Origin: Bacteroidota bacterium
Lineage (GTDB): Bacteria; Bacteroidota; Bacteroidia; Flavobacteriales_D; Sanyastnellaceae
DNA length: 64,000 bases
Direction: 5' to 3'
NCBI GenBank assembly: GCA_027619225.1
Contig: JAQCFW010000009.1
Coordinates: 21,558 to 85,557 of the forward strand
Shown: positions 25,008 to 34,260 of the stretch, piece by piece
How positions within the stretch are numbered: the stretch's first letter is position 1
How the letters are laid out: the number at the start of each line of letters is the position of its first letter
Position numbers and translations under genes: made by a program
The notes under the pieces: model-generated
Database searches by the model: none
What the model was told of the DNA's origin: nothing
Seen by the model: the letters and a program-made list of their open reading frames with translations, nothing else

Positions 25008-26891
25008 ATGCAACTGTCGGTAATCATAGTCAGCTATAACGTTGAGGCATTCCTTGCCCAATGCCTTGTTTCTGTCGAACGGGCGATAACACACTATTCT
25101 GAAGCTTCAGGTAACTATGATGCTATAGAAGTGTGCGTAGTCGATAATATTTCTGTGGATGGCACCACTGAGATGGTGAAAACTAAATTCCCTTGGGTTA
25201 AGCTGATTGAGAATACAGAAAACGTAGGTTTTTCTATTGCAAATAACCAAGCTATAAAAATATCTGAGGCCAAATACGTTCTGCTCCTCAACCCCGACAC
25301 CGTAGTCCAAGAAGACACCTTCACCGAGTGCATGGCTTTCGCCAACGCCACCCCTAAATTGGGATGTTTGGGCGTCCCCATGTTCGACGGCTCAGGGACG
25401 TTTTTACCTGAGAGTAAAAGAGGGATTCCTACGCCTTGGGCATCATTTTGTAGGATATCCGGACTTTTTCACCTCGCTCCTGCAAGTAAGAACTTGAACA
25501 GTTATTACGCCGGTCATCTTAGCGCTAACGAGATAAATAAAATAGATATCCTATGCGGCGCCTTCATGTGGATGCGACGTGAAACCCTCTTAGAAGTGGG
25601 ACTGTTGGACGAGGATTTCTTTATGTACGGAGAGGATATCGATTTGAGTTGGAGGATTATAAAAGGAGGTTGGGACAATTATTATTTCTCAGGTACTCGT
25701 ATAATTCACTACAAAGGCGAGAGTACTAAGAAAGGTAGCCTCAACTATGTGACGATCTTTTACAACGCGATGCTCATTTTTGCAGCCAAACATTTTGAGG
25801 GCTCTCAGGCGAGCATGTTTAACATGTTCATACGTATCGCTATCTATGCTAGGGCAGGGATTTCTATCATTCGGAGAGTATTGACAAAAATAAGTTGGCC
25901 CGTTCTTGAAGGATTGGCTCTTCACATAGGACTCTTTATTTTGCTTGGCTTTTACTCAGATTATTCGGGCATTCTGTACGATAAATCCGTAACTATAAAG
26001 GCGCTTTGCATCTATTCGGTTTTCTGGGTTTTCACGCTTTACCTTTTCGGTGGATATGATAAACCATGGATCCCACGAAGAGTAATCCGAGGAATCGCAG
26101 TCGGTTCGTTGGTTTTAATTGCAGGATATGGACTGCTTCCAGAAGCGCTTCGATTTTCTAGAGCCATCCTCCTACTGGGGCCGTTTTGGTTTGCTGCTGT
26201 TGTAATTTCGGGGCGCATCTCCCTTGGTGGTTGGCGTTTAAATGCCAAACCGACTTCTCGCCTCATCATTGCATCTCCCACGGAATCCACAGCCATCTCA
26301 AATATGCTCGACTCTGTCGAACTTCGAGGGAACATCTCCGAATCCACAACTGTAATAGGCCCAGATGAAATCAACACTGTTTCTGAATTGGTAAGAATAA
26401 AGTCGATTGGTGAGGTCGTCTTTAGTGGTAGAGATGTAAGCGCAACAGACATCATTACCGCTCTCTCTTCTCTTGTTAATAAAACGGTGGTGTGTAGAAT
26501 TGCCTGGACTGATGACGGATCCGTTATGGGTGCAGGCGGCCCAGGTCCAGACCCCGTCACCGAGCTCGACCGAGCTATTTACGGCCCCTCGGCCCGACGC
26601 TCAAAACGCATTTTAGATCTCCTTTCGTCATTAACTCTCCTTCTTTTTTCACCCCTCCTTATCCTCTCGGGCCGATCCCCATGGATATCTCGCTCCTTCA
26701 GAGTCCTCCTGGGAAAAGCGACTTGGGTAGGCATTGACGCTCCAGGCAAAGAATCACGACCTTCCGTCTTTAATGCCGTTGAAAACGATGACGATAGAAT
26801 AAAGGAGAGAATGAACTTGGCTTACGCTCGAAAATACAACTGGTTCGAAGACTTGAAACTTGTTTTTCGTGCGTTATTTATTCGTTCATAA
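25008..26891 (+). CDS. Glycosyltransferase family 2 fused to a sugar-transferase-like membrane domain
   Basis: A 627-residue two-part protein. Residues 1-about 290 are a GT2 rhamnosyltransferase-like catalytic domain with SVIIVSYNVEAFLAQCL, VDNISVDGT, ENVGFSIANNQ, LLNPDTVV (metal/nucleotide site) and MYGEDIDLSWRI. From about 300 there are several hydrophobic helices, then a Rossmann-like stretch (about 420-510), then RRSKRILDLLSSLTLLLFSP (about 525-544), which resembles the start of polyprenyl-phosphate sugar transferases (WcaJ/WbaP). The catalytic part of that second family is cut down to about 80 residues, so initiation of glycan synthesis is doubtful. Probable role: surface polysaccharide or lipid glycosylation. 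Confidence 0.8.
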   Translation: MQLSVIIVSYNVEAFLAQCLVSVERAITHYSEASGNYDAIEVCVVDNISVDGTTEMVKTKFPWVKLIENTENVGFSIANNQAIKISEAKYVLLLNPDTVVQEDTFTECMAFANATPKLGCLGVPMFDGSGTFLPESKRGIPTPWASFCRISGLFHLAPASKNLNSYYAGHLSANEINKIDILCGAFMWMRRETLLEVGLLDEDFFMYGEDIDLSWRIIKGGWDNYYFSGTRIIHYKGESTKKGSLNYVTIFYNAMLIFAAKHFEGSQASMFNMFIRIAIYARAGISIIRRVLTKISWPVLEGLALHIGLFILLGFYSDYSGILYDKSVTIKALCIYSVFWVFTLYLFGGYDKPWIPRRVIRGIAVGSLVLIAGYGLLPEALRFSRAILLLGPFWFAAVVISGRISLGGWRLNAKPTSRLIIASPTESTAISNMLDSVELRGNISESTTVIGPDEINTVSELVRIKSIGEVVFSGRDVSATDIITALSSLVNKTVVCRIAWTDDGSVMGAGGPGPDPVTELDRAIYGPSARRSKRILDLLSSLTLLLFSPLLILSGRSPWISRSFRVLLGKATWVGIDAPGKESRPSVFNAVENDDDRIKERMNLAYARKYNWFEDLKLVFRALFIRS

Positions 26892-26929
26892 ATTTCTTTG
26901 TGTTTTTTATCGAAGGGTTCGACATAACT

Positions 26930-27141
26930 GTCTGCTTACAGCGTAAACGTTGATTTTGCTCTTTTTTGAGGAATCCCTTACTTACCTATGCCTTCAGGGC
27001 CAATCGATGAGAAATGTGTGGTTACAAGTTACCACAGGTGCCAATGTGTGGCAACGTGTAAGCACATGCTAATTGTGATTTTGTTTGTGTCATCAAGACT
27101 TAATAAGGTTTTTAAAAATAGTGCGACAACACTGTCCACAC
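26930..27141. repeat. Intergenic inverted-repeat cluster C (four units)
   Basis: The 380-bp space between the GT2 fusion and the E2 gene holds units at 26930-26950, 27016-27036, 27046-27066 and 27121-27141. The second has arms TGTGGT and ACCACA. The last is nearly identical to the reverse complement of cluster B's first unit, and the first is like cluster B's fourth (shared AACGTTTAC followed by CTGT). Unlike clusters A and B it lies between two genes pointing the same way. The short open frame across it has no coding character. Confidence 0.72.
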
Positions 27142-27187
27142 ATTTCTGTGTTACCTCTATCAGATTTAACTGCATGATTTTTAGAAT

Positions 27188-27255
27188 TTGGCTCAAGTAA
27201 AAAATACAATTGCTTTGAAGACCTCAAGCTTATCCTGAACGCATTACTTTTGTAA
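27188..27255 (+). pseudogene. Remnant of a second GT2-fusion 3' end
   Basis: This stretch resembles the last 70 bases of the GT2 fusion gene. In one frame it reads KYNCFEDLKLILNALLL then stop, against KYNWFEDLKLVFRALFI in the intact gene, 11 of 17 residues alike. Several nucleotide differences fall at third codon positions, so it evolved as coding sequence before decay. Just upstream the similarity shifts frame by one base. No start or earlier domain remains. Confidence 0.6.
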
Positions 27256-27271
27256 CCTGTAAACTGATTAC

Positions 27272-28636
27272 ATGGCAATCATAGAAATCCTCCTCCCTAA
27301 AATGGGCGAAAGTGTGGCAGAGGCCACTATAATTAAATTTCTAGTTGATGCTGGGGCAAATGTCGAGGCAGACCAGGCCGTAGTAGAAATAGCAACTGAC
27401 AAGGTTGATAGTGAAGTTCCAGCTCCAGAAGATGGAGTGCTTGTTGAATGGCTAGTCTCAGAAGATGACGTAGTTCAGGTTGGAGATCCAATTGCCCGAT
27501 ACGAGATTGGCGGTGAAGCTACTTCTTCAGCATCTGCCTCAGTTTCTTCTCCAGCTCCCAAATCTGAACCTTCTCCAGTTCCCTCTCAAGATGTTGTTGA
27601 AATGGTTTCCGCTCCTCTTGCAGCGGCAGTAGTTGTCACATCTCCTGCAAGAACAGGTAAATCTGGGCGTTTCTACTCTCCACTTGTAAGAAGCATTGCT
27701 TTGGAAGAGGGAGTAAGCATGGAAAATCTAGAGTCTATACATGGTACTGGTGCTGAAGGTCGTGTGACGAAGAAGGATATGATCGCGTATTTAGCGAACC
27801 GTGGTGGTACAACAGTTACAACAGCAAAGCCGACACCAGCTAATCTCACTAAACCGGCTATAGCATATAAAGTCTCTGCTTCATCTGATGAACCGCATCC
27901 TGCATTCAAATCTGTTTCTGGTGGATATGAAATTGTTGAGATGGATAGGATGCGTAAGATGATTGCCAAGCACATGGTTGATTCTGTACAAACATCTCCA
28001 CACGTTACTTCTTTTGTTGAAGCGGATGTGACGAGTTTGGTGCTTTGGAGAAATAAGAATAAGAAAGAATTTCAAGAGAAATTCGGTGAGAAATTAACTT
28101 TTACTCCTTTAATTGCGGAAGCTATTGTTAAGGCTATTGGTGATTTTCCTGGAGTGAATGCGAGTATTGATGGGGATAACGTTGTGATTCATAAGGGTAT
28201 TCATCTCGGGATGGCTGCAGCTCTGCCTACAGGTAATCTGATTGTTCCAGTGATTAAAAATGCCAACTCATATAACCTCCAAGGACTCGCTCGTGCAATT
28301 AATGATTTAGCAAATCGTGCAAGACTTGGGAAATTAGGTCCGGATGATATTTCTGGTGGTACCTACACGATGAGTAACGTGGGGACTTTTGGAAATGTAA
28401 TGGGAACTCCTATTATTAACCAACCCCAGGTTGGAATTCTGGCACTTGGAGCTATACGTAAAAAACCTGCTGTTATTGAAACTCCTGAAGGAGATGTTAT
28501 TGCAATACGTCATATGATGTTCCTTTCTCACAGCTATGACCACAGAGTTGTTGATGGTCAATTGGGAGGTAGTTTCGTTCAACGAGTAGCTGATTACTTA
28601 GAGGCGTTTTCTTTAGATCGCCCATTAGAAGGATAA
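27272..28636 (+). CDS. Dihydrolipoamide acyltransferase, E2 of a 2-oxoacid dehydrogenase
   Basis: The E2 core enzyme transferring acyl groups from lipoyl-lysine to CoA. The 454 residues comprise one lipoyl domain with the lipoylated Lys in EIATDKVDSEVPAP (about 40-53), a Pro/Ala/Ser-rich linker (about 85-125), the E3-binding domain SPLVRSIALEEGVSMENLES (about 135-154), and the catalytic domain with SYDHRVVDGQLGG near the C-terminus (His and Asp of HxxxDG). The lipoyl sequence is nearer branched-chain or 2-oxoglutarate E2 than pyruvate E2. No E1 or E3 gene is adjacent. Confidence 0.88.
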   Translation: MAIIEILLPKMGESVAEATIIKFLVDAGANVEADQAVVEIATDKVDSEVPAPEDGVLVEWLVSEDDVVQVGDPIARYEIGGEATSSASASVSSPAPKSEPSPVPSQDVVEMVSAPLAAAVVVTSPARTGKSGRFYSPLVRSIALEEGVSMENLESIHGTGAEGRVTKKDMIAYLANRGGTTVTTAKPTPANLTKPAIAYKVSASSDEPHPAFKSVSGGYEIVEMDRMRKMIAKHMVDSVQTSPHVTSFVEADVTSLVLWRNKNKKEFQEKFGEKLTFTPLIAEAIVKAIGDFPGVNASIDGDNVVIHKGIHLGMAAALPTGNLIVPVIKNANSYNLQGLARAINDLANRARLGKLGPDDISGGTYTMSNVGTFGNVMGTPIINQPQVGILALGAIRKKPAVIETPEGDVIAIRHMMFLSHSYDHRVVDGQLGGSFVQRVADYLEAFSLDRPLEG

Positions 28637-28639
28637 GAC

Positions 28640-29491
28640 ATGATGGATTTAGAAGCAGCTCTCAAAAATTTACATCTCAAGAGGCCTCTCGTAGTTTTCG
28701 ATCTGGAAACTACTGGAGTACAAGTTGGGAAGGATAGAATCGTTGAAATTGCAATGATTAAGGTTTCTCCTGATGGATCTGTGGTGCGTAAGCCAGAGAA
28801 AGCAGGGAATGATTATAGAATCCTTGTAAACCCAGAAATGCCAATTCCGCTTGAGTCTTCTCTTGTTCATGGTGTTTATGACGAGGATGTAAAAAGTAAG
28901 CACACCTTTGGAGCTATAGCTCCGGGGTTAGTGAAATTTCTTCAAAATTGTGACTTAGGTGGATTTAATAGCAACCGTTTTGACGTTCCTATGTTGGCTG
29001 AGGAGTTTTTGAGGGTTGGAGTAGATTTTGGATTAGAAGGCCGAAATCTCATAGATGTCCAAAACATCTTCCACAAAATGGAGCAACGCACCCTTAAAGC
29101 TGCCTACAGATTTTACTGCGACAAAGAACTCGAGGGAGCGCACGAAGCATACCCCGATACTGCCGCAACATTAGAAATTCTTGTAAATCAACTTGAAAAA
29201 TATGCTGAGGCAACTATTAGCGACAGCCGAGGCGAAAAAGTAGGGCCTGTACCTTCAGATATGGATGAGCTCCATAAATTCTGCCAACGAACTCGCAACG
29301 CAGATCTCGCTGGTAGACTCATATATAATGACGACGGTGTAATTGTATTCAATTTTGGTAAGAACAAGGGAGTTTCTGTAAAGGAACTTATTGAGCGTGA
29401 TCCTGGATATTTCGGATGGATGATGAAAGGAGAATTCCCTCGTTACACGAAGCGTGTCTTAGAACAAATTAAAGAGGGCACCCTTAAATAA
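28640..29491 (+). CDS. DEDDh 3'-5' exonuclease (DNA polymerase III epsilon-like)
   Basis: A 283-residue protein with an N-terminal DnaQ-type exonuclease: Exo I VVFDLETTG (about 18-26), Exo II region GGFNSNRFDVPML (about 110-122) and Exo III GAHEAYPDTAATLE (about 167-180, His and Asp). The C-terminal about 50 residues (FNFGKNKGVSVKEL, then PGYFGWMMKGEFP) are a small domain seen in Bacteroidota exonucleases of this kind. It starts 3 bp after the E2 stop. A separate processing or repair nuclease is as likely as the replicative proofreading subunit. Confidence 0.82.
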   Translation: MMDLEAALKNLHLKRPLVVFDLETTGVQVGKDRIVEIAMIKVSPDGSVVRKPEKAGNDYRILVNPEMPIPLESSLVHGVYDEDVKSKHTFGAIAPGLVKFLQNCDLGGFNSNRFDVPMLAEEFLRVGVDFGLEGRNLIDVQNIFHKMEQRTLKAAYRFYCDKELEGAHEAYPDTAATLEILVNQLEKYAEATISDSRGEKVGPVPSDMDELHKFCQRTRNADLAGRLIYNDDGVIVFNFGKNKGVSVKELIERDPGYFGWMMKGEFPRYTKRVLEQIKEGTLK

Positions 29492-29498
29492 TCGGGGT

Positions 29499-30605
29499 TT
29501 GAAAATTGCAGTCCTTGTCTCTAACGACCTCACATTCGATCAACGTGTAAGGAAAACCTGTGAGGCAATGATTGCCGCTGGACACGAGCCCATTTTAGTT
29601 GGACGTGAACTCCCCGAATCAATTCCTTACGATGGCCCCGGCAGTGCTGTACGCTTGCCTTTGTTGTTCAAGTCTGGACCGCTTTTCTATGCGGAATTAC
29701 AACTTGCCTTACTGAAATGGTTAGGCAAAGCTGAGGTAGATAGGATTTGGGCAAACGATCTTGATACGCTGTTGCCGTCTATTGTCGTGGGGCGTCATAG
29801 AAAGATCCCTGTAGTTTATGACTCCCATGAATTTTTTACTGAGGCCGCTGGACTCACCGGGAAGCCATTGAGAAGGAAGGTTTGGATTTTTATAGAGAGA
29901 TATTGCATACCTAAGTTAGGTAAGATGCTCACCGTCAACGAGTCCATAGCTAGGGAGTTTCGACAGCGCTACGGTGTTAAAGTCGATGTCCTACGCAATA
30001 TGCCTGTTCTAAAGTCAGTTCCGGAAGTGACTCCACGAACTGCCTTTTTAGAATTTGGTATCCCCACAGATTTACCCATTCTTCTTCTTCAAGGAGCATT
30101 TATGGATAGAGACCGTGGCACCTCTGATGCTGTCGATGCCCTTGCTGTTATGACTGACGTAAGGTTAGTTCTGGTTGGAGCCGGAATCGAGTTCGATGAA
30201 TCGTCTGAGCGAATTAATGACCCGAGATGGAAGGGTAGACTCCACTGTATCCCTCGCTTGCCCTATGAAAAGCTTAGAATACTCACTGCTTCTGCAGACG
30301 TGGGTCTTTCATTAGACAAAGGCCTTCACACAAATTACCTACTCAGTCTGCCAAACAAACTCTTCGATTTCATTCATGTTGGATTGCCGATCGTGGCGAG
30401 TCCCATGGTCGAAGTTCGCCTTGTGGTTGAGGAAAATGGAGTAGGGGTAGTGTTGAAGGACGTGACCTCAGAAGCTATTGCGAAAGGAGTTGCAGAAGTT
30501 CTTTCTAAGCCACGAGAGTTTTGGTTTTCAAAATGTATGGCCGCCAGAGAAAACCTCCATTGGGGCGCTGATTCTCACTTGATTAACGAGTACTTGAAGG
30601 GGTAG
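29499..30605 (+). CDS. Glycosyltransferase, GT4-like
   Basis: A 368-residue GT-B fold glycosyltransferase. It starts with TTG at 29499, giving MKIAVLVSNDLTFDQRVRK, the conserved N-terminus of this Bacteroidota family; no ATG is placed to do so. Other features: RIWANDLDTLLPS, VYDSHEFFTEAAG (about 106-118) and a donor-site region with GLSLDKGLHTNYLLSLPNK then FDFIHVGLPIVAS (about 267-301). It is 7 bp after the exonuclease and overlaps the oppositely oriented GT2 gene by 23 bp at the 3' ends. Confidence 0.85.
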   Translation: MKIAVLVSNDLTFDQRVRKTCEAMIAAGHEPILVGRELPESIPYDGPGSAVRLPLLFKSGPLFYAELQLALLKWLGKAEVDRIWANDLDTLLPSIVVGRHRKIPVVYDSHEFFTEAAGLTGKPLRRKVWIFIERYCIPKLGKMLTVNESIAREFRQRYGVKVDVLRNMPVLKSVPEVTPRTAFLEFGIPTDLPILLLQGAFMDRDRGTSDAVDALAVMTDVRLVLVGAGIEFDESSERINDPRWKGRLHCIPRLPYEKLRILTASADVGLSLDKGLHTNYLLSLPNKLFDFIHVGLPIVASPMVEVRLVVEENGVGVVLKDVTSEAIAKGVAEVLSKPREFWFSKCMAARENLHWGADSHLINEYLKG

Positions 30606-31413
30606 TTGTTTTGATTTGATGAGGTTTTGTATTTTCCGCTAAGGCCCCCCCTTTTTTCATAATCCACTTGGCCCGAGTCCAAACTTCCTGCACCATATTC
30701 TCCCATCCCGATAAAACATCTCGCTTCAGAGTCCTTTCTTCCTTGTAAAGGGATCGCGAGAAGTCTCTGCTGACTCCACCCGCTGCAACTTCAGCAATTA
30801 TTGCAGGAAAACAAGAGCACTCAACGCCTTTCTTCCAAATCCTCAAGTGCAGATGATAATCTGCTAAGACTTTAAACCTTAAATCATAAGCATCGCCTTT
30901 AAAGAGCTTTCTCGAATAAATAGCACCCTGATGGTGTATTGTGTTTCTCCAAACAAGTTTGGCATTCCATACTGGGTTGTAATACTCTGGCACTCCCGGT
31001 TCACGAGGAGCGAGTAAGTGAACTCCAAAGGCAAGCATTTCAGGGTAAGACTCCCCGATAAGACTCGTACGTCCCTCAACCACTCCTAATACTTCCTCAA
31101 CACCTTCGATGACAGGTAAATCTCCAGTTCCCATAAACCAAACCCAGTTACCCTTTGTGAACTTAAGGCCTTTATTCATAGCATCGTAGATGCCTGTGTC
31201 GGGCTCAATTAAAATATGATCTATATCTGAAGAGTTTGAATGAATCCACGCTGAACTGCCATCGGTTGATGCACCATCAACTACGATTAACTCTATTCCT
31301 CTTCTACGTAAGCTTGAAAAGGCCTTAATTGTTTTCTGCAGTCCCTCAAGTTGATTGAAAGAAGGGATGATAACGCTGATGCTGGGCAGTTTTTTAGATG
31401 ACGCAGAATTCAT
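30583..31413 (-). CDS. Glycosyltransferase family 2
   Basis: A 276-residue GT-A glycosyltransferase of the WcaE/colanic-type branch. Motifs: SVIIPSFNQLEGLQKTIKAF (about 12-31), ELIVVDGASTDGSSAWI, EPDTGIYDAMNKGL (about 71-84, metal/nucleotide site), WVWFMGTGD and a later HHQGAIYSRKLF. It is soluble except for no clear membrane helix. It overlaps ftsE by 4 bp (ATGA) and is therefore coupled to it, an odd partner for a cell-division ATPase. Confidence 0.86.
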   Translation of the reverse strand: MNSASSKKLPSISVIIPSFNQLEGLQKTIKAFSSLRRRGIELIVVDGASTDGSSAWIHSNSSDIDHILIEPDTGIYDAMNKGLKFTKGNWVWFMGTGDLPVIEGVEEVLGVVEGRTSLIGESYPEMLAFGVHLLAPREPGVPEYYNPVWNAKLVWRNTIHHQGAIYSRKLFKGDAYDLRFKVLADYHLHLRIWKKGVECSCFPAIIAEVAAGGVSRDFSRSLYKEERTLKRDVLSGWENMVQEVWTRAKWIMKKGGALAENTKPHQIKTTTPSSTR

Positions 31414-32135
31414 ACAGATTCATAAGTTTTTTTAACTTGGTGTATTTTGCCATTCTCACATTTCAAGATTTTGCCAGGAAATTCCTCCACAGATGCATGA
31501 TCGTGGGTAGCCATAATAACGCTGCAGCCAGAAGTGGTGAGTCCGTGCATAAGTGTAAGAATTTCTCTTGTGGTTTCTGGGTCGAGGTTGCCGGTGGGCT
31601 CGTCAGCAAGGACGAAGTCGGGAGAGTTGAGTAACGCGCGAGCTATGGCTACACGTTGTTGCTCTCCTCCGGAAAGTTCGTGTGGAAATTTGTACCCTTT
31701 GTGTGGCAAGCCAACGGTTTCAAGTACTTCGTCTATGCGGTTTTTAATTTCATTTTTCAACCTCCAACCTGTAGCTTTTAAAGCAAACTTCAAGTTGTCA
31801 CTCACGGATCTGTCTGTAAGTAATCCGAAATCTTGGAATACGATTCCCAGTTTGCGACGCAGTTTGTGAACGTTTCTTCTGTTCAGATTAGACAGGTCAG
31901 TATTGCACACTTCACCTGATCCGCTTGCGAGATTTAAATCTCCGTAGAGAGCTCTTAAGAGACTGGATTTTCCACTGCCGGTTTTCCCTATCAGATACAG
32001 AAACTCACCAGGGTCGATCTGGAGGTTGACGCCACTAAGAACTTGGTGTTCTTGATGATTCAGGCAGACATCTTTTAGGATGACTAAGGGTGAGATGGAC
32101 TTGTTCAAATCAGACATCTTAATCTCGTCTGTCAT
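31410..32135 (-). CDS. ftsE: Cell-division ABC ATPase FtsE
   Basis: The ATPase of the FtsEX complex, which activates peptidoglycan hydrolases at the septum. The 241 residues contain Walker [12 protein letters not shown] (about 51-61), the FtsE-like [20 protein letters not shown] (about 91-110), signature [15 protein letters not shown] (about 154-168), Walker [12 protein letters not shown] and H-loop MATHDH. The ATG at 32135 starts one base after the stop of the M16 gene; a second ATG at 32117 is also possible. FtsX is not in the window, as is usual in Bacteroidota. Confidence 0.85.
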   Translation of the reverse strand: MTDEIKMSDLNKSISPLVILKDVCLNHQEHQVLSGVNLQIDPGEFLYLIGKTGSGKSSLLRALYGDLNLASGSGEVCNTDLSNLNRRNVHKLRRKLGIVFQDFGLLTDRSVSDNLKFALKATGWRLKNEIKNRIDEVLETVGLPHKGYKFPHELSGGEQQRVAIARALLNSPDFVLADEPTGNLDPETTREILTLMHGLTTSGCSVIMATHDHASVEEFPGKILKCENGKIHQVKKTYESV

Positions 32136-32136
32136 C

Positions 32137-34239
32137 TTAGTCGAGTTTAAAGATTGATGGATCGATTTCTGGGTTGATGGTGATTGAACCTAACCGAGTT
32201 GACATTTGTTTGGGACCGTCAAGTGTAACAACTTCAATCGGGAATGAAAGGCCGTTTCCATACTCGATGTATTTCTTGTAAGTAGTCGTTGTGGTTGTGG
32301 GCCCATCAGGTCCGTCGATTGTAGATTTAGAAAACGATAGGGTTTCTAGATTAAAGTCGAAATAGCAAATCATGTTGATTGACCCATCAAAGGAGAATGA
32401 GATCACGTGGTATTTAACTCCATTGATTTCTTCTACGCCTTGGAGTTCTGTGGTTATGCCTTTTTCTGAAGTATGAAGCATAAATACAGGATCGAGTTCT
32501 TCCCACTGTGAACGAAAAAGTTCAGGGCCATCATATATAGATTTAGAACCTATTTTCTCAATGAAGCCACCTTTGTCAGTGACTACATTAACATCTATAT
32601 CATATCCACTTAAACTCATGGTGGTCCTTGAACCTCGCGTTTTTTTGTTGTAATTGTTCGTTTGCAAGTATTGGAGGTTCATGCCGCCAGGCATTTCCAC
32701 AGAGCCGTTGAGCTGAACGCCCTTAAGTTTGGAAAACGCTTTTACACCGCCTAGAGCTTCGTAATGGGCGGTAATAACACTATTTGCGGTAACTCCTTCT
32801 GCTGCAGGGGACCTTTCTATTAAAGGGCGGCCGTATGCGTCGTAAAGTTCAACAATTCCAGAAGTTGAGAATTGTTTTAGTGATTCTGTGATCGAGGGGT
32901 TTCCAACACAAGCAATGTTTATTTGGTCTGGGTGGATGTATCTTTTAGCGACTCTGTAAACGTCTTCAACAGTAATTTCAGAGAGCTTTTGAAGGTAGGT
33001 AGAGTAGTAGTCCTCAGGTAGCTTGTAGCGTTTGATATTAAGGGCAAACAAAGCTGCCGTATTTGGGTATTCTAGTGTGCGAGCGAAACTTCCGCTCATG
33101 TAGTTTTTAGTTAAAGCTAGAGAAGCACTGTCTACAAGTTCTATAGTGATTCGTTTGATTTCGTAAAGTAATTCTACGATTGCGCTATCGGTGACTTCAT
33201 TTCTTACATCGGCGTAAGCTGTAAACGTACCAACCAGTGGATCAGGAGAGAAGCTTGAGCGTGCGCCATAAGTGAAGGCTTTATCTTCTCGCAGGTTCTG
33301 CATCAGTCTTCCCGAGAAAGCTCCTCCTCCAAGGATGCTATTCATCACAGATGCTGCTATACCATCTTTATGGCCTGGAGGCATATTTATGGTGTGGGTG
33401 ACCTTTATAGAGGTTTGGACTGCACCTTCTACAGGTGCAAGACAAACGCGAATATCCCTGGGTCTGTCAGGAGAGTCCCATCGTTTATAAGGAATATCGG
33501 CTCTTTTCCATTTGCCGAAATACGTGTTCGCTTTTTCAAAAGCGGTGCTTGAATCAATATCTCCAACGACAACTAAGTAAGCATTGTTAGGGTGGAAATA
33601 TGTGCTGTGGTAGTCCTGAAAATCTTCAGGGGTGATGGAGCCCAATGTCTCAGCCGTGGTAATCTCTCCATAAGGGTGGTTGTTCGTGAAGTTAATTGTT
33701 CGAGTAAGGGCATCAGAGATGTCCGAAGGCGAGCTCTCAGAAGCGAGTAATCCTGAAAGAGCTTGTGTTCTCAGGCGCTCCCATTCGCTTTCTGGAAAAG
33801 AAGGGCTAAGTATAACCTCAGCCATTAAGCTGAGGAATTCATCTGTATGTTTTGTTAGAGAAGAGCCACGGATTCCTTTAGCGCTAGCGCTTAAAGATGC
33901 ACCTATGAAATCCACAGCTTCGTCAAGCTCAGCCTTAGATTTTAACAAAGTTCCAGATTGCATAAGGTCTCCAAAAAGATCTATCATACCGGCTTTATTG
34001 CCTTCGAACATTGGCTTATGTTCAAGCGATAAAGTCCAACTTACTTGAGGGAGTCTGTGATTTTCGACAACAATAAGTTGGATTCCATTTGCTAACTTGA
34101 GCATGGTTGATTCACCAAGTTCTATCGTGGGTGCCGGGCCAGGTTCTGGAGCGTGGCTTCTATCGACTTGTGATAGTGTTGCAGTAGAAGTTATCGCGAA
34201 TGATAGTGCGGCTACGAATATGTTTTTTAAAGTCTTCAT
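32137..34239 (-). CDS. M16 peptidase-like protein without zinc site, with extra C-terminal domain
   Basis: A secreted, 700-residue protein. The signal peptide ends near ATSTATLSQ (about residue 23). Residues about 45-460 are an M16 (insulinase/processing-peptidase) fold. The zinc motif HxxEH expected after the first strands is replaced by MIDLFGDLMQSG, so it is the non-catalytic partner. Residues about 480-700 (ITAHYEALGGVKAFSKLKGV, then beta-rich sequence with YFDFNLETLSF) look like a LolA/outer-membrane-lipoprotein-sorting type half-barrel. It lies 21 bp downstream of the catalytic M16 gene. Confidence 0.83.
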   Translation of the reverse strand: MKTLKNIFVAALSFAITSTATLSQVDRSHAPEPGPAPTIELGESTMLKLANGIQLIVVENHRLPQVSWTLSLEHKPMFEGNKAGMIDLFGDLMQSGTLLKSKAELDEAVDFIGASLSASAKGIRGSSLTKHTDEFLSLMAEVILSPSFPESEWERLRTQALSGLLASESSPSDISDALTRTINFTNNHPYGEITTAETLGSITPEDFQDYHSTYFHPNNAYLVVVGDIDSSTAFEKANTYFGKWKRADIPYKRWDSPDRPRDIRVCLAPVEGAVQTSIKVTHTINMPPGHKDGIAASVMNSILGGGAFSGRLMQNLREDKAFTYGARSSFSPDPLVGTFTAYADVRNEVTDSAIVELLYEIKRITIELVDSASLALTKNYMSGSFARTLEYPNTAALFALNIKRYKLPEDYYSTYLQKLSEITVEDVYRVAKRYIHPDQINIACVGNPSITESLKQFSTSGIVELYDAYGRPLIERSPAAEGVTANSVITAHYEALGGVKAFSKLKGVQLNGSVEMPGGMNLQYLQTNNYNKKTRGSRTTMSLSGYDIDVNVVTDKGGFIEKIGSKSIYDGPELFRSQWEELDPVFMLHTSEKGITTELQGVEEINGVKYHVISFSFDGSINMICYFDFNLETLSFSKSTIDGPDGPTTTTTTYKKYIEYGNGLSFPIEVVTLDGPKQMSTRLGSITINPEIDPSIFKLD

Positions 34240-34260
34240 TTTCTTAGTATTTCTTCGAAC

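Noticed and set aside
5724..27141. Regular spacing of about 10.5 kb between the three repeat clusters
   Set aside because: Only three clusters are seen, and none appears near 37.5, 48 or 58.5 kb, so the even spacing is probably chance.
26988..27200. Open reading frame of 70 codons across repeat cluster C
   Set aside because: It runs through the repeat units, is Cys/Lys-rich without any motif, and has no promoter or start signal.
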